A stretch of DNA of 64,000 nt, taken from NCBI GenBank assembly GCA_030431475.1, contig JAUIJD010000023.1:1-64000 (forward strand). The letters run 5' to 3'. Origin of the DNA: Verrucomicrobiia bacterium. Lineage in GTDB: Bacteria > Verrucomicrobiota > Verrucomicrobiia > Verrucomicrobiales > Akkermansiaceae. The translations under genes and the position numbers were made by a program. Position 1 is the stretch's first letter, and the number at the start of each line of letters is the position of its first letter. This document shows, piece after piece, positions 7,844-16,800 of this stretch. Below the pieces are notes generated by a model, which had not been told where the DNA came from, did no database searches, and saw nothing but the letters and a program-made list of their open reading frames with translations.

Positions 7844-8917
7844 ATGAAGACTCTAACAACCATTCTGTTCGCCATCCTCCTCCAGCCCGTGTTCGCCGTC
7901 TGCGAATGCGAACCCTACTGCACCTGCGGCCACGGCCCCGGGGGCCCGATCTCGCTCATGGGCGACCACACCCACGACGCCGGAGAGTGGATGCTCTCCT
8001 ACCGCTACATGTCCATGGACATGGACGGCATGTACCGCGGCTCCGACGCGGTCTCGGCCGGACAGGTCTTCGGCGCCGGCTATGTCGTCAGCCCCCGCCG
8101 CATGACCATGGACATGCACATGCTCGGGCTCATGTATGCCCCGACCGACGACCTCACCCTCATGGCCATGCTCCCCCACACCAGCATGGAGATGAGCCAC
8201 GAGATCGACCCGGCCGCCGGCATGCTGGTCATGCTCAACGGGGGAAGCCGCTACTTCACCACCGAATCGAGCGGCATCGGCGACCTCAAGTTCAGTGCGC
8301 TGATCGATCTCCATGAAGACGGCGCCCATCACCTCCATGGCGGCATCGGCATCAGCCTGCCCACCGGATCGATCGGCGAAAGGGACCTCGTCCCCGGCCC
8401 CGGCGGACGCCTTTCGCGCCAGCTCCCGGCCGCGATGCAGCTCGGCTCGGGCAGCATCGACCTCCTGCCGTCGCTCACCTACCGCTACCACGGCGAAGGC
8501 TGGTCGGCCGGCGTCCAGGCGGCCGGCATCTACCGGACCCAGACCAACTGGCACAACTACCGCCTCGGCCACCGCTTCGATCTCAACACCTGGGTCTCGT
8601 GGGTTCCCCGTGAATGGGTCTCCCTCAGCGGCGGCCTCGCCTACCGCTGGGAGGACGAAATGGCCGGCCTGCAGACCGACCTGCTCCTGCGTCCGCCCTT
8701 CGCCCCGGCCCGGCTCACCGTGCCCACCGCCTTCGCCATGAACTACGGCGGCCAGCGCATCGAGGCCATCGTCGGCGTGAACTTCCTCATCCCCGAAGGC
8801 CCGCTCGAGGGCAACCGCTTCGGCGTCGATGTCCGCCTGCCCCTCTGGCAGGACGTGAACGGCTACCGCCTCGGCACCGACATCACCGTCACCGGCGGCT
8901 GGCGCTACTCGTTCTGA
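7844..8917 (+). CDS. Met/His-rich outer-membrane 'transporter' family protein
   Basis: 357 residues from ATG 7844; the track ORF's extra 21 N-terminal residues spoil the signal peptide. The signal is 'MKTLTTILFAILLQPVFA', followed directly by Cys-rich 'VCECEPYCTCGHGPGG'. Methionine/histidine clusters occur ('MSMDMDGM', 'MTMDMHMLGLM', 'HTSMEMSHE', 'HEDGAHHLHGG'). The rest is beta-strand-like with alternating hydrophobic residues and ends in a C-terminal aromatic ('TGGWRYSF'), typical of outer-membrane barrels of the Phenol_MetA_deg/transporter type. Met and Cys clusters of this kind usually bind Cu(I) or similar soft metals. With the upstream sensor module this points to metal handling, but the transport direction and the metal are inferred. 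Confidence 0.7.
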   Translation: MKTLTTILFAILLQPVFAVCECEPYCTCGHGPGGPISLMGDHTHDAGEWMLSYRYMSMDMDGMYRGSDAVSAGQVFGAGYVVSPRRMTMDMHMLGLMYAPTDDLTLMAMLPHTSMEMSHEIDPAAGMLVMLNGGSRYFTTESSGIGDLKFSALIDLHEDGAHHLHGGIGISLPTGSIGERDLVPGPGGRLSRQLPAAMQLGSGSIDLLPSLTYRYHGEGWSAGVQAAGIYRTQTNWHNYRLGHRFDLNTWVSWVPREWVSLSGGLAYRWEDEMAGLQTDLLLRPPFAPARLTVPTAFAMNYGGQRIEAIVGVNFLIPEGPLEGNRFGVDVRLPLWQDVNGYRLGTDITVTGGWRYSF

Positions 8918-9501
8918 CGCGCCGGCGCCTCTCCCCCGGCAAACTCCGCGAGTCGCCCGGCCAGGGCAGCTCCCGGAGGCGTCGGGGGAATCTTGTCGAG
9001 GTCCTCCAGGTCCCAGCGGAAGATCACCTTGTAGCCGTCCCACTCGGCGTCCGCGCCGGTGTCACGCATCCAGCGCACCGCCGCCACGTTCTCCGGCATG
9101 GTGTAGCCGACGAAGCGCCGCACCCCGGCCTCGCGCGCCTCCACCCACAGGCGGGCCAGCAGCAGCGTGCCCACACCCCGCCGCTGATCCCCGTCGAGCA
9201 CCGTGCAGGAGAACTCCGCCTCATCCGGATCCTCCGTCGAGCGCCACCAGCTCGCCGCCCCGACCCCGGGATAATCCCGTGCCGGATCGAGCACCGCCCA
9301 CACGGCGTGGTTGCCCGGATCCTCCTTCAGCAGGCGCCGGAGCATGCCATCGCCGATCAACTCCCCGCTGCGTACCCAGAAGCGCTGATAGCGCGCATCC
9401 GGCGAGAGCCGCCGATACCCCTCGGCCACCCCCTCGCGATCTTCCGGCCCGAGGTGACGCACCCTCACCGGCGTTCCGTCGTCCAGCGTTGTCTCGATCA
9501 C
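8905..9501 (-). CDS. GNAT-family N-acetyltransferase
   Basis: 198 residues from a GTG start. The GNAT fold is recognisable from 'VRVRHLGPEDREGVAEGYRRLS' (beta1-alpha1) and the acetyl-CoA pyrophosphate loop 'QRRGVGTLLL' near residue 107, followed by 'VGYTMPENVAAVRWMRDTGA'. The acceptor substrate cannot be predicted. The 3' end overlaps the convergent outer-membrane protein gene by 13 bp. The last ~25 residues are low-complexity. Confidence 0.8.
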   Translation of the reverse strand: MIETTLDDGTPVRVRHLGPEDREGVAEGYRRLSPDARYQRFWVRSGELIGDGMLRRLLKEDPGNHAVWAVLDPARDYPGVGAASWWRSTEDPDEAEFSCTVLDGDQRRGVGTLLLARLWVEAREAGVRRFVGYTMPENVAAVRWMRDTGADAEWDGYKVIFRWDLEDLDKIPPTPPGAALAGRLAEFAGGEAPARQNE

Positions 9502-9547
9502 CCCGAAACGCTATCCCTTCCCCAAGCCTCCCGCAACCCAAGCCCAT

Positions 9548-9571
9548 GGAGCGCCGATCATGAGATCGGCA
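9548..9571 (+). repeat. Interspersed hairpin repeat, family A
   Basis: A 24-nt unit with the palindromic core 'gccgatcatgagatcggc', preceded by 'ggagc'. Two further copies, inverted relative to each other, lie at 56382-56405 and 56536-56559. Found by eye. Confidence 0.65.
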
Positions 9572-9623
9572 CCACCCGGTCCGCGCAAGCCCTTCATCCA
9601 CACCCCGCCTCCGCACCACGCCC

Positions 9624-10355
9624 ATGCAGCTCGAAATCTGCCTCGACTCCCTCGACTCGGTCCGGGCCGCCGCCGAAGCCGGGGCCCACCGCATCGAACT
9701 CTGTGCCGCCCTCGTCGAAGGAGGCCTGACCCCCTCGCTCGGCACCCTCAAGCAGGCACGCGAGATCTTCTCCGGCGAGATCGTCATGATGATCCGCCCC
9801 CGCCGCGGCGACTTCGTCTACTCCGAATGCGAGATCACCGCGATGGCCCATGACATCGACGCCGCCCGCGAGCATGGCGCCGACGCCGTGGTGTTCGGCT
9901 GTCTGCGGCCCGACGGGACCATCGATGAGAACGCCTGCGCTCCGCTGCTCGCCGCCTGCGGAGAGCTCCCCGCCGTCTTCCACCGCGCCTTCGATGTCTG
10001 CCACGACCTGCGGACCTCGCTGGAAACCCTCATCGCCCTGGGTTTCGTCCGCGTCCTCACCAGTGGCGGCGAGCCCACCGCCGTCGAAGGGGTCGAGATG
10101 CTCGAAGAGCTCGTCGCCCAGGCGGACGGCCGCATCCAGATCCTTCCCGGCGGTGGCATCACCGCCGACAACGCCGCCTCCATCCTCAACGCCACCGGTG
10201 CCGGCCAGCTCCACCTCACGGGCCGCCGCGATCTCGAGAGCCCCATGATCTTCCGCCGTCCCGAGATCCCCATGGGCGCCGGCGCCGTCCCCGGAGAGTA
10301 CGATCTCCAGACCGCCGACCCCGAGCTCATCCGCCACCTTCTCGATTCCCTCTGA
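9624..10355 (+). CDS. cutC: CutC-family protein (copper homeostasis protein CutC)
   Basis: 243 residues, the full usual length of this TIM-barrel family. Signatures are the N-terminal 'LEICLDSLDSVRAAAEAGAHRIELCAAL' and 'GGLTPSLG', the central 'MIRPRRGDFVYSE', and the C-terminal 'ILPGGGITADNA' with 'GAGQLHLTGRR'. CutC was named for copper tolerance in E. coli, but its enzymatic role remains unsettled. The nearby Met-rich outer-membrane protein and CnrX-like sensor give a metal-related context, though cutC is separated from them by a convergent GNAT gene. Confidence 0.9.
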   Translation: MQLEICLDSLDSVRAAAEAGAHRIELCAALVEGGLTPSLGTLKQAREIFSGEIVMMIRPRRGDFVYSECEITAMAHDIDAAREHGADAVVFGCLRPDGTIDENACAPLLAACGELPAVFHRAFDVCHDLRTSLETLIALGFVRVLTSGGEPTAVEGVEMLEELVAQADGRIQILPGGGITADNAASILNATGAGQLHLTGRRDLESPMIFRRPEIPMGAGAVPGEYDLQTADPELIRHLLDSL

Positions 10356-10421
10356 TTTCCCCATCCCCTTCATCGCCCCTTCACGGACCTCACGCAGAAA
10401 ACGGGCACCTCCATCCGGAGC

Positions 10422-10488
10422 GCCGGGTTCACCCGGCTTGAACCCCAGCCCACACCATACCGGCGGACCGCGTGGCTCCTGCCGCGCA
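10422..10488. repeat. Hairpin plus 24-nt interspersed repeat (family 'ggaccgcgtggctcc')
   Basis: The hairpin 'gccgggttcacccggc' (10422-10437) is followed by 'ggaccgcgtggctcctgc...' (10465-10488). The latter recurs at 19701-19724 with 23/24 identity and, more diverged, at 41207-41230. The rest of the 218-bp spacer upstream of the response regulator shows only 'cttcgcttccttcgcttcc' simple sequence. Confidence 0.55.
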
Positions 10489-10573
10489 CCCAAAGCCCCG
10501 GCCCCCTTCGCTTCCTTCGCTTCCTTCTGTAAAACAACCCCGCCCCCTCACTTCCCACCCGAACCTTCCCACC

Positions 10574-11260
10574 ATGCGCATCCTCCTCGTCGAAGACGAA
10601 CCCTCCATCGCCGACACGCTCGTCTATGCCTTGAAGACCGAGCGCTTCGACGTCCGCCACGCCCTCACCGGGGGCGACGCACTCACCGCCCATCGCGACC
10701 GGCCCTTCGACTTCGTCATCCTCGACATCGGACTGCCCGACATGACCGGCCTCGAGGTCTGCAAGCGCCTCCGCGAACGCTCCGCGGTTCCCATCCTCTT
10801 CCTCACCGCCCGCGACGGCGAACTCGACCGCGTGCTCGGCCTTGAGATCGGGGGCGACGACTACGTCACCAAGCCGTTCAGTCCCCGCGAGATCGTCGCC
10901 CGCGTCCGTGCCATCCTGCGCCGCTCGCAAGGAGAGGCACCGTCGAAGGCGCCGCCACCGATCGATCCCGATTCCCCGCTCACCCACGACGAAACGTCCA
11001 TGCGCATCCTCTGTCGGGGCGAGGCCCTCGAACTCACCGCCCACGAGTACAAGCTGCTGCTCGTCTTCATCCGGCAGCCCAACCGCGTCTATACCCGCGA
11101 CCAACTGCTCGACCACGCCTGGGAGGACCCCGGCGCCGTCACCGACCGCACCATCGACGCCCACATCAAGACCATCCGGGCCAAGCTCCGCTCCCTCGCC
11201 CCCGGCACCGAGGAACTCATCCAGACCCGCCGCGGTCTCGGCTACGCCTACGTGCCGTAG
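10574..11260 (+). CDS. creB: OmpR/PhoB-family response regulator, CreB-like
   Basis: 228 residues from ATG 10574 (MRILLVEDEPSIADTL); the longer track start adds a non-homologous Pro-rich leader. The receiver has acidic pocket residues 'VEDE', phospho-acceptor Asp in 'VILDIGLPD', and Lys in 'TKPFSPREIVARVR'. The C-terminal winged helix has 'ELTAHEYKLLLVFIRQPNRVYTRDQLL' and 'RTIDAHIKTIRAKL'. It is the DNA-binding partner of the histidine kinase 111 bp downstream. The pair resembles E. coli CreBC, but no creD is seen, so the regulon is unknown. Confidence 0.85.
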   Translation: MRILLVEDEPSIADTLVYALKTERFDVRHALTGGDALTAHRDRPFDFVILDIGLPDMTGLEVCKRLRERSAVPILFLTARDGELDRVLGLEIGGDDYVTKPFSPREIVARVRAILRRSQGEAPSKAPPPIDPDSPLTHDETSMRILCRGEALELTAHEYKLLLVFIRQPNRVYTRDQLLDHAWEDPGAVTDRTIDAHIKTIRAKLRSLAPGTEELIQTRRGLGYAYVP

Positions 11261-11274
11261 ACGCGCCTGCGGCG

Positions 11275-11366
11275 CGAAGTTCCAAGTGCAAAATTCCAAG
11301 GACCAACCAAGAGACAAAGGACCGAGCGGAGCACTTGGAACTTGGAACTTCTTACCTGGAACTTCG
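11275..11366. repeat. Inverted 'ttccaag'-type repeats between response regulator and kinase
   Basis: The left arm 'gaagttccaagtgc' (from about 11275) and the right arm 'gcacttggaacttgg' (from about 11331, with a further 'cctggaacttcg') are inverted copies of a 'TTCCAAG' satellite-like unit. They give the spurious 'LGTWNLELGTWNF'-type translation. They sit between the stop of the regulator and the kinase ATG. Confidence 0.6.
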
Positions 11367-11371
11367 AGCGC

Positions 11372-12787
11372 ATGCGACTGACCCGCCTCACCCTCATCGC
11401 CATCGCGCTGGTCATCGGCGCGGGCTTCTACTTCCTGCTGCGCCAGCAGCTCGAGGCGGTCGAACCCCGGACCTATCAGGCCACCGAGGAGTCGATGATC
11501 GACACCGCCCACCTGCTCGCCTCGATGATCGGCCAGGATCTCGACCCCGGCCCCCTCGCCGAGGCCTTCGATGCCGCCCACACCCGCGCCTTCGAAGCCC
11601 GAATCTTCGAGCACCTCAAGACGGATGTCGGCATCGACTGCTACCTCACCGACGCCGAGGGCTTCGTCGTCTTCGACTCCGACCGGGGGCGCCGGGTCGG
11701 CGAGGACCTCTCCACCATGCGCAACATCGTGCTCACCCTGCGGGGTGAATACGGCGCGCGCAGTAGCCGCACGAATCCGGAGGACCCGCTCACCTCGATC
11801 CTCCACGTCTCGGCGCCGATCGGCGACCCCGGGCAGCCGTCGGGCGTCCTCACCGTCACCAAGCCCCAGGCCGACGTCCTGCCCATCGTCCGTCGTCGCC
11901 GCACCGAGATCTGGTGGGGCACCGGCCTCATCGGCGGTGGCATCCTGTGCTTCGTCACCGCCGTCTTCATCTGGCAGTACCGGCCGATCAGCCGGCTCAC
12001 CGACTACGCCCACGCCATCGAGCAGGGCAAACGCCCGCCCCTGCCGCCGCTCGGGGCCGGACGCGAGGTCAACACCCTCGCCCGGGCGCTCGAATCGATG
12101 CGCGAGTCGCTCGAGGGCCGGAAGTACGCCGAACGCTACGTCCAGAACCTCACCCACGAGATGAAGAGTCCGCTGGCCGCCATCCGCGGGGCGGCGGAGC
12201 TGCTCGACGAGGACATGCCCGAGGAGGACCGCCGCCGGTTCATGGACAACATCCGCGCCGAGACGCTGCGCGCCGACCGCCTGCTCAACCGCCTGCTGGA
12301 GCTTTCCGCCCTCGAGGGCCGCTCCGGTCTCGAAGGGGCCTCCGACATCGATCTTCGCGAGGTCGCCGCCCGCGCGCTCGACCAGGCCCGCCCGATGGCC
12401 GAACTGGCCGGCATCGAGCTCGACGCCGATCTGCCCGACCACCCCGTCCCGCTCCGCGGCGACGCCTTCATCCTCCGCGCCGCCATCACCAATCTTCTCG
12501 AGAACGCGATCGACTTCTCACCGGGCGGCGAGTCCGTGAGAATCCGGTTGTCGGTCGATGAGGCCGTCATCCTCACCGTCGAGGACCGCGGCCCCGGCAT
12601 CCCCGACTACGCCCGCGAGAAGATCTTCGAGCGCTTCTTCTCCCTGCGCCAGCTCAAGGCCGGCCGCAAGGGCACCGGACTCGGCCTCACCCTCGTCAAG
12701 GAAGCCGCCGAACTCCACGGCGGCACCATCGCCCTCGACCCGGCCGAGCCCACGGGCACCCGCGCGACGCTGACGCTCCCCGGGTGA
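11372..12787 (+). CDS. creC: Sensor histidine kinase, CreC-like
   Basis: 471 residues from ATG 11372, matching CreC (about 474). TM1 is 'LTLIAIALVIGAGFYFLL'. A periplasmic/extracytoplasmic sensor domain (about 35-185) with a CreC-like fold includes 'DVGIDCYLTDAEGFVVFDS'. TM2 is 'TGLIGGGILCFVTAVFIW', followed by a HAMP-like segment. The H-box is 'LTHEMKSPLAAIRGAAELL', the N-box 'NLLENAIDFS', G1 'DRGPGIPD' and G2 'GTGLGLTLV'. It autophosphorylates on the H-box His and passes the phosphate to the upstream regulator. The signal is unknown. The 10 extra codons upstream in the track are repeat sequence. Confidence 0.88.
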   Translation: MRLTRLTLIAIALVIGAGFYFLLRQQLEAVEPRTYQATEESMIDTAHLLASMIGQDLDPGPLAEAFDAAHTRAFEARIFEHLKTDVGIDCYLTDAEGFVVFDSDRGRRVGEDLSTMRNIVLTLRGEYGARSSRTNPEDPLTSILHVSAPIGDPGQPSGVLTVTKPQADVLPIVRRRRTEIWWGTGLIGGGILCFVTAVFIWQYRPISRLTDYAHAIEQGKRPPLPPLGAGREVNTLARALESMRESLEGRKYAERYVQNLTHEMKSPLAAIRGAAELLDEDMPEEDRRRFMDNIRAETLRADRLLNRLLELSALEGRSGLEGASDIDLREVAARALDQARPMAELAGIELDADLPDHPVPLRGDAFILRAAITNLLENAIDFSPGGESVRIRLSVDEAVILTVEDRGPGIPDYAREKIFERFFSLRQLKAGRKGTGLGLTLVKEAAELHGGTIALDPAEPTGTRATLTLPG

Positions 12788-12824
12788 TCCGGCCGCGTCG
12801 GTCTCCCTGGCCGCGGGGGGGGGG

Positions 12825-12835
12825 GCGCCGTTTAC
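12825..12835 (+). other. G11 homopolymer at edge of A+T-rich island
   Basis: Eleven consecutive G residues lie in the 77-bp gap between the kinase stop and the convergent lipoprotein gene, where base composition changes from about 65-70% G+C to about 40%. It may mark a junction or may simply be a slippage-prone tract; its length could be a sequencing artefact. Confidence 0.5.
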
Positions 12836-12864
12836 TGAAGCGTGGCGAAGCCACCATCTCTCCA

Positions 12865-13797
12865 TCAGGGGGCACGCACAACCTCTTTGACGCCCAAGTC
12901 CTTGAAGAGATTCCGCCTCGGATCGAACTCAAGATTCCTCTCGTTCGGGGTGGGGTTAAAATAGTACGCGAAAGAAACCACTCCGAAGAACTTGGGTGAA
13001 TTTTTGTGTGAGTCGTGCCAACCTGTCTCAACTGGAGAAAACTGGAAATCCTCAACAATCTTACCATAGTTCGCGGACACCAGACGACCGCCTTCCATCT
13101 TTACACGACTTCTGAAGAAGTAGCCAAGATCCTCATCACGATGCTCATTGTGGTATGACTCTTCCCTTCTAGAAAATGTACCTATATAGCCATCAACTGG
13201 CGCCACGTGCGGCAACTTCATTAGCGATCGCTTGAGATACCCCCTCTTCACAATATGTAAACCTCCCCCATCGGGGAAACGCATCTCAATGGTTCCTTTG
13301 CCATCACGTTCTGCAGTCTTCTGAGTATCACACCTCAGCCATACGTCGACTACGCGCCCCTTCCCATTAGGCGCCACCCAATCTCCCGATTCAAAATCGT
13401 AGCCGAGCCATTCCCGGTTCTTCGGAAAACCGATATACGCTCGCATCGCATAAAGAGGGATTGGGTCTCTCACCTCTCTCAAGACGAACTCTAAATCATG
13501 GCTCTCATTACGATCCAATCGTCCCGACTTGGATGCATAATACCCCTTTTTCTCAAGCAATACATGCATCCTAAGACTCGCCTGACCCAGCGCCTCAAAC
13601 TCACCATCGGAATCTGTCAGCCCGATTTTTCGCTGCGTATCGCCCCCAGAGTAACCCAGAAACGTAACCGTCGTCTGTACGCCCTCAATCGGAAGACCGT
13701 CTTCACCTCTCACAGCAACTTTCACCGAACGCTCCTCCCCACAACAAGACAGACAAAGCATAATCGCAGGAGACGCAAATCTAAATATACTATTCAT
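12865..13797 (-). CDS. Lipoprotein of unknown function, possible partner or immunity gene
   Basis: 310 residues. The lipobox-type signal is 'SPAIMLCLSCCGEE'. Residues ~25-110 resemble a carboxypeptidase-regulatory/Ig-like beta-sandwich ('VKVAVRGEDGLPIEGVQTTVTF', 'GLTDSDGEFEAL'). The remainder is unrecognised and contains 'IGTFSRREESYHNEHRDED'. The start codon lies 5 bp after the stop of the 1352-residue gene, so the pair is an operon. Base composition is strikingly A+T-rich (one 60-nt line at the 5' end is only 33% G+C) and codon use differs from the surroundings, suggesting horizontal acquisition. An immunity-like or accessory role for the large secreted neighbour is conjecture. Confidence 0.6.
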   Translation of the reverse strand: MNSIFRFASPAIMLCLSCCGEERSVKVAVRGEDGLPIEGVQTTVTFLGYSGGDTQRKIGLTDSDGEFEALGQASLRMHVLLEKKGYYASKSGRLDRNESHDLEFVLREVRDPIPLYAMRAYIGFPKNREWLGYDFESGDWVAPNGKGRVVDVWLRCDTQKTAERDGKGTIEMRFPDGGGLHIVKRGYLKRSLMKLPHVAPVDGYIGTFSRREESYHNEHRDEDLGYFFRSRVKMEGGRLVSANYGKIVEDFQFSPVETGWHDSHKNSPKFFGVVSFAYYFNPTPNERNLEFDPRRNLFKDLGVKEVVRAP

Positions 13798-13802
13798 TTT
13801 GA

Positions 13803-16800
13803 CTACTCTTGATCCAACCCCCCTAAAGAGATGATCTCTTGATACATTGGATAAACAAAGTGAAACGAAACATCCTTAAAGTCACTATGCATCCAATCCG
13901 ATGGATTTTGAGAATTCTCATCCTCAGGCCAAGACCCGAACCCGTCTGGACTCTTGAGTTCTTGAGGCATGTTGTAGTTGGCCAGATCTCCCAACCTACT
14001 CAGGGAATTCGCCGCAATCGCATACGATGTTGCCGGAATGCCCGTCGCCAGCAGCTTGTAGCGCATCTCGATATCCCCGGCAATGACTTCGCCCAGCAAG
14101 GGGTCGTAGAGCCCATCATACAGGAACCTCTGATGAAAAGGCTGGCTTTTCAAGAGGTCATCCGGGATCAGGGCTGCCTCTGAGGGCAAGAGCTTCCTCG
14201 TGTATCGCAAGGTCGATTCCACAAGATGGATATCCCACGCGTAGTAGGTGCCATCAAGCTCTTCCGGATCACTTTCCCAAAAGAACTTCCATTTTTCCAG
14301 AAAGTTGAATTCCCAGCCTCCGTTGAGATCATGAAAACCCGGTGCCGTTACCGGATGCTCGCCCCCTTTTGCCATTTCCTGCTGAACCCAGGCATGACGC
14401 GCGCCCTCCAACGCCGCATCCCACAGATTCTCCCAATGGCCGAACGCCTCCGTCTCGTCGGGGTTCTCCACCACCTCGTCGCTCGGAGAGTAGAAGTTGT
14501 AGGCCACGTCAATCAGCGCCGGCTTGTTGAACAGATCTTTCCAGGTCAACTCATTCCGCGGATCATCCGGATCACCCGCAAACAACGTGTGCCAGTTTGC
14601 CGCAAGCAGGCGGCGCTGACTCCCTCCTGCATAGTCATAGTACTTCTTCCACTCGTCTTCCGTCATGTTCCGGGCCATGTCGGGTGCGCCACTTGAGTTG
14701 CTTGTCTGAGTGGCATCGTAGGCCTCGAGGGGCATGGCTCCATTGATGATGCAGTATTGGTCGACTTCCAACCCGTGGTTCGCGACCGCGTTCCCGACGA
14801 CGGAGTTCCCCAGGCTGTGGGCGAGAATCGTAAGGTTTGCCCCTTGAGTGAAGGCGAACTCATCCTTCAGGATCATTCCGGTGACAAGCCCGTTGTGGAC
14901 CGCAGCATGATAGTCCGGAGGAAGCAGTGCAGATCCGCCGGGATTGGGTGGATTTCCATGCCAGGAAACCGCCACGTATCGCGCCCGGCTTCCCAGCTGG
15001 TGGAATCGCTTGAAGATGTTCGATTGCGACCCCCGTGCGCTGTGGGCACCGACATTGTAGCCGTGGACATAGGCGACATAGCGCCCATTGGTGAGGTCAT
15101 CGGGATACTCGGGCGGCTCATCGGTCTGCGTGTTGATGCCGTCGGCGCCACCCGTGAAGGACCTCAGGTTCAAATGGCGGTACATGTCCTCAACATCCAC
15201 GATGTGAACCGGAAATTCCAGTTGCAGCATGACACGGTCATCACTTAGCCGCTGAACCTGAAGAATCAGCGGCTCCCTCGACTTGAACGCCCCTTCCATG
15301 ACGAGGATCCCCTCCCCCATGGACGCCTTGGTGACCATGATCTGGGTCAACTCCATCCCGACCAGGGAGGCCAGATACAGGCGCCGGGCGGATAGATTCT
15401 TCCCGGAACTCACGACCTTGATGTGTCGATTCGGGAACTGGGCGCCGCTTCCATCGAGAACGCAGTCAGGCATCTCATAGAAATTCAACGCCTGCTCCTC
15501 ATGCCGGATACGGTATCTGAAGGATCGATCAGGAAAGATGTCCGTGAGATCGCCGAGATCCAGATGCAATGGGAAGAAGTCGATCAGGTCACGAATCCCG
15601 TCAACCGCCACATCCTTGCAGTCGCGAACGTCGGGGAACTGCCTCGGGATGTCCTGGCTGTTCTCTCCCCTGCCGTCGGTCTGAACATCGTTGTCGTCGT
15701 TGATCCACCATCGCCATGGATTGTCCTCGTTGACCCGACCCCAGTCCTCGCTGGTGATCTTTCCATCCCGGTTCCAGTCCGGGACCATCTCGGCTCGCAC
15801 CGCCATCACCGGCTCGAATCCCTCGTCACTGATGGTGTGGCCGAGCAGACGCGCTGGCGCGCCCTGGTCCTCCTCCTCCCCGGAAAAGAAGCGGCTTGGA
15901 TCGAACGCTTCGCCCGGTTGCATTCCGTCGACGACGTAATCGAAGTCCATCTTCGCCCATTCCAGGTCTCCATGTTCGTCCTCCAGTTTCCGCCACAAGC
16001 GCACTCCCTCGCCGGTCGACGGGTTTGACTGATCCCACTCGGAGCCTGCAACCACTCCGTGTCTCGAGATTCCCCTGGCGCTTCCCTGCGCATCGACCGG
16101 GATGCTCTCGACTCGTCCACCCGACCGGCCCACCCAGAATACGGTCGGCTTCTGGCCGGTTTCAGGGACCTCGGACCGATAGGCAACGCCCATGGGAGCA
16201 TGGGGAGAGTAGCTCGGCAGCACCAACCCCTCGGGGAGTGCCTCGAACCACGGTCCATGACCTTCCGGTCCGGAGGCTTGATAGCCGCTCATGGTGATGG
16301 GTTCGCGAACACGGAGGATCGCCCCCATATCATCGGTGACTTCGTAATGGCTGAAGTCCCATTGGTTGCCGCCCCCCTGTTTGATGCCCTCGGCATAAAT
16401 CTGCCCCTGCGCCGCCGTGACACTCGGAGTCGATGACGCGGATCGCCAGCACACAATGTCCTCATTCGCAAACATCCAGACATTGTACTCCTCCGTCGTT
16501 CCGTCGAGATAGACGCTCCGAATCATGGCGTCCACGAGGGTCGAGACCTCCCCGTAGACCACCCCCTGCTCGGTGATGCCCACCCCCCGCCGTGATTGCT
16601 CGACGATGGACCAGGACAGCAGTTCGTCTCCCTCGGGCAAGGAGGCACGCAGGCGGGCCTCAACCTGCGATTCAGGTAGCATGGCCAAGGGTTGCGCCGA
16701 GCCGACCCAGTTTCCGGTTTGCGGATCGAGCGTTCGCACAGTCGAGCTTCCGTCATACGATACCGGATCACTCAACAGGTGACCCGACCAGGTAAGTCGG

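Noticed and set aside
10370-12442. 690-residue minus-strand ORF
   Set aside because: Antisense to the two-component genes and running through interspersed repeats ('SLEFCTWNFAPQ'); the real genes on the plus strand have complete motif sets.
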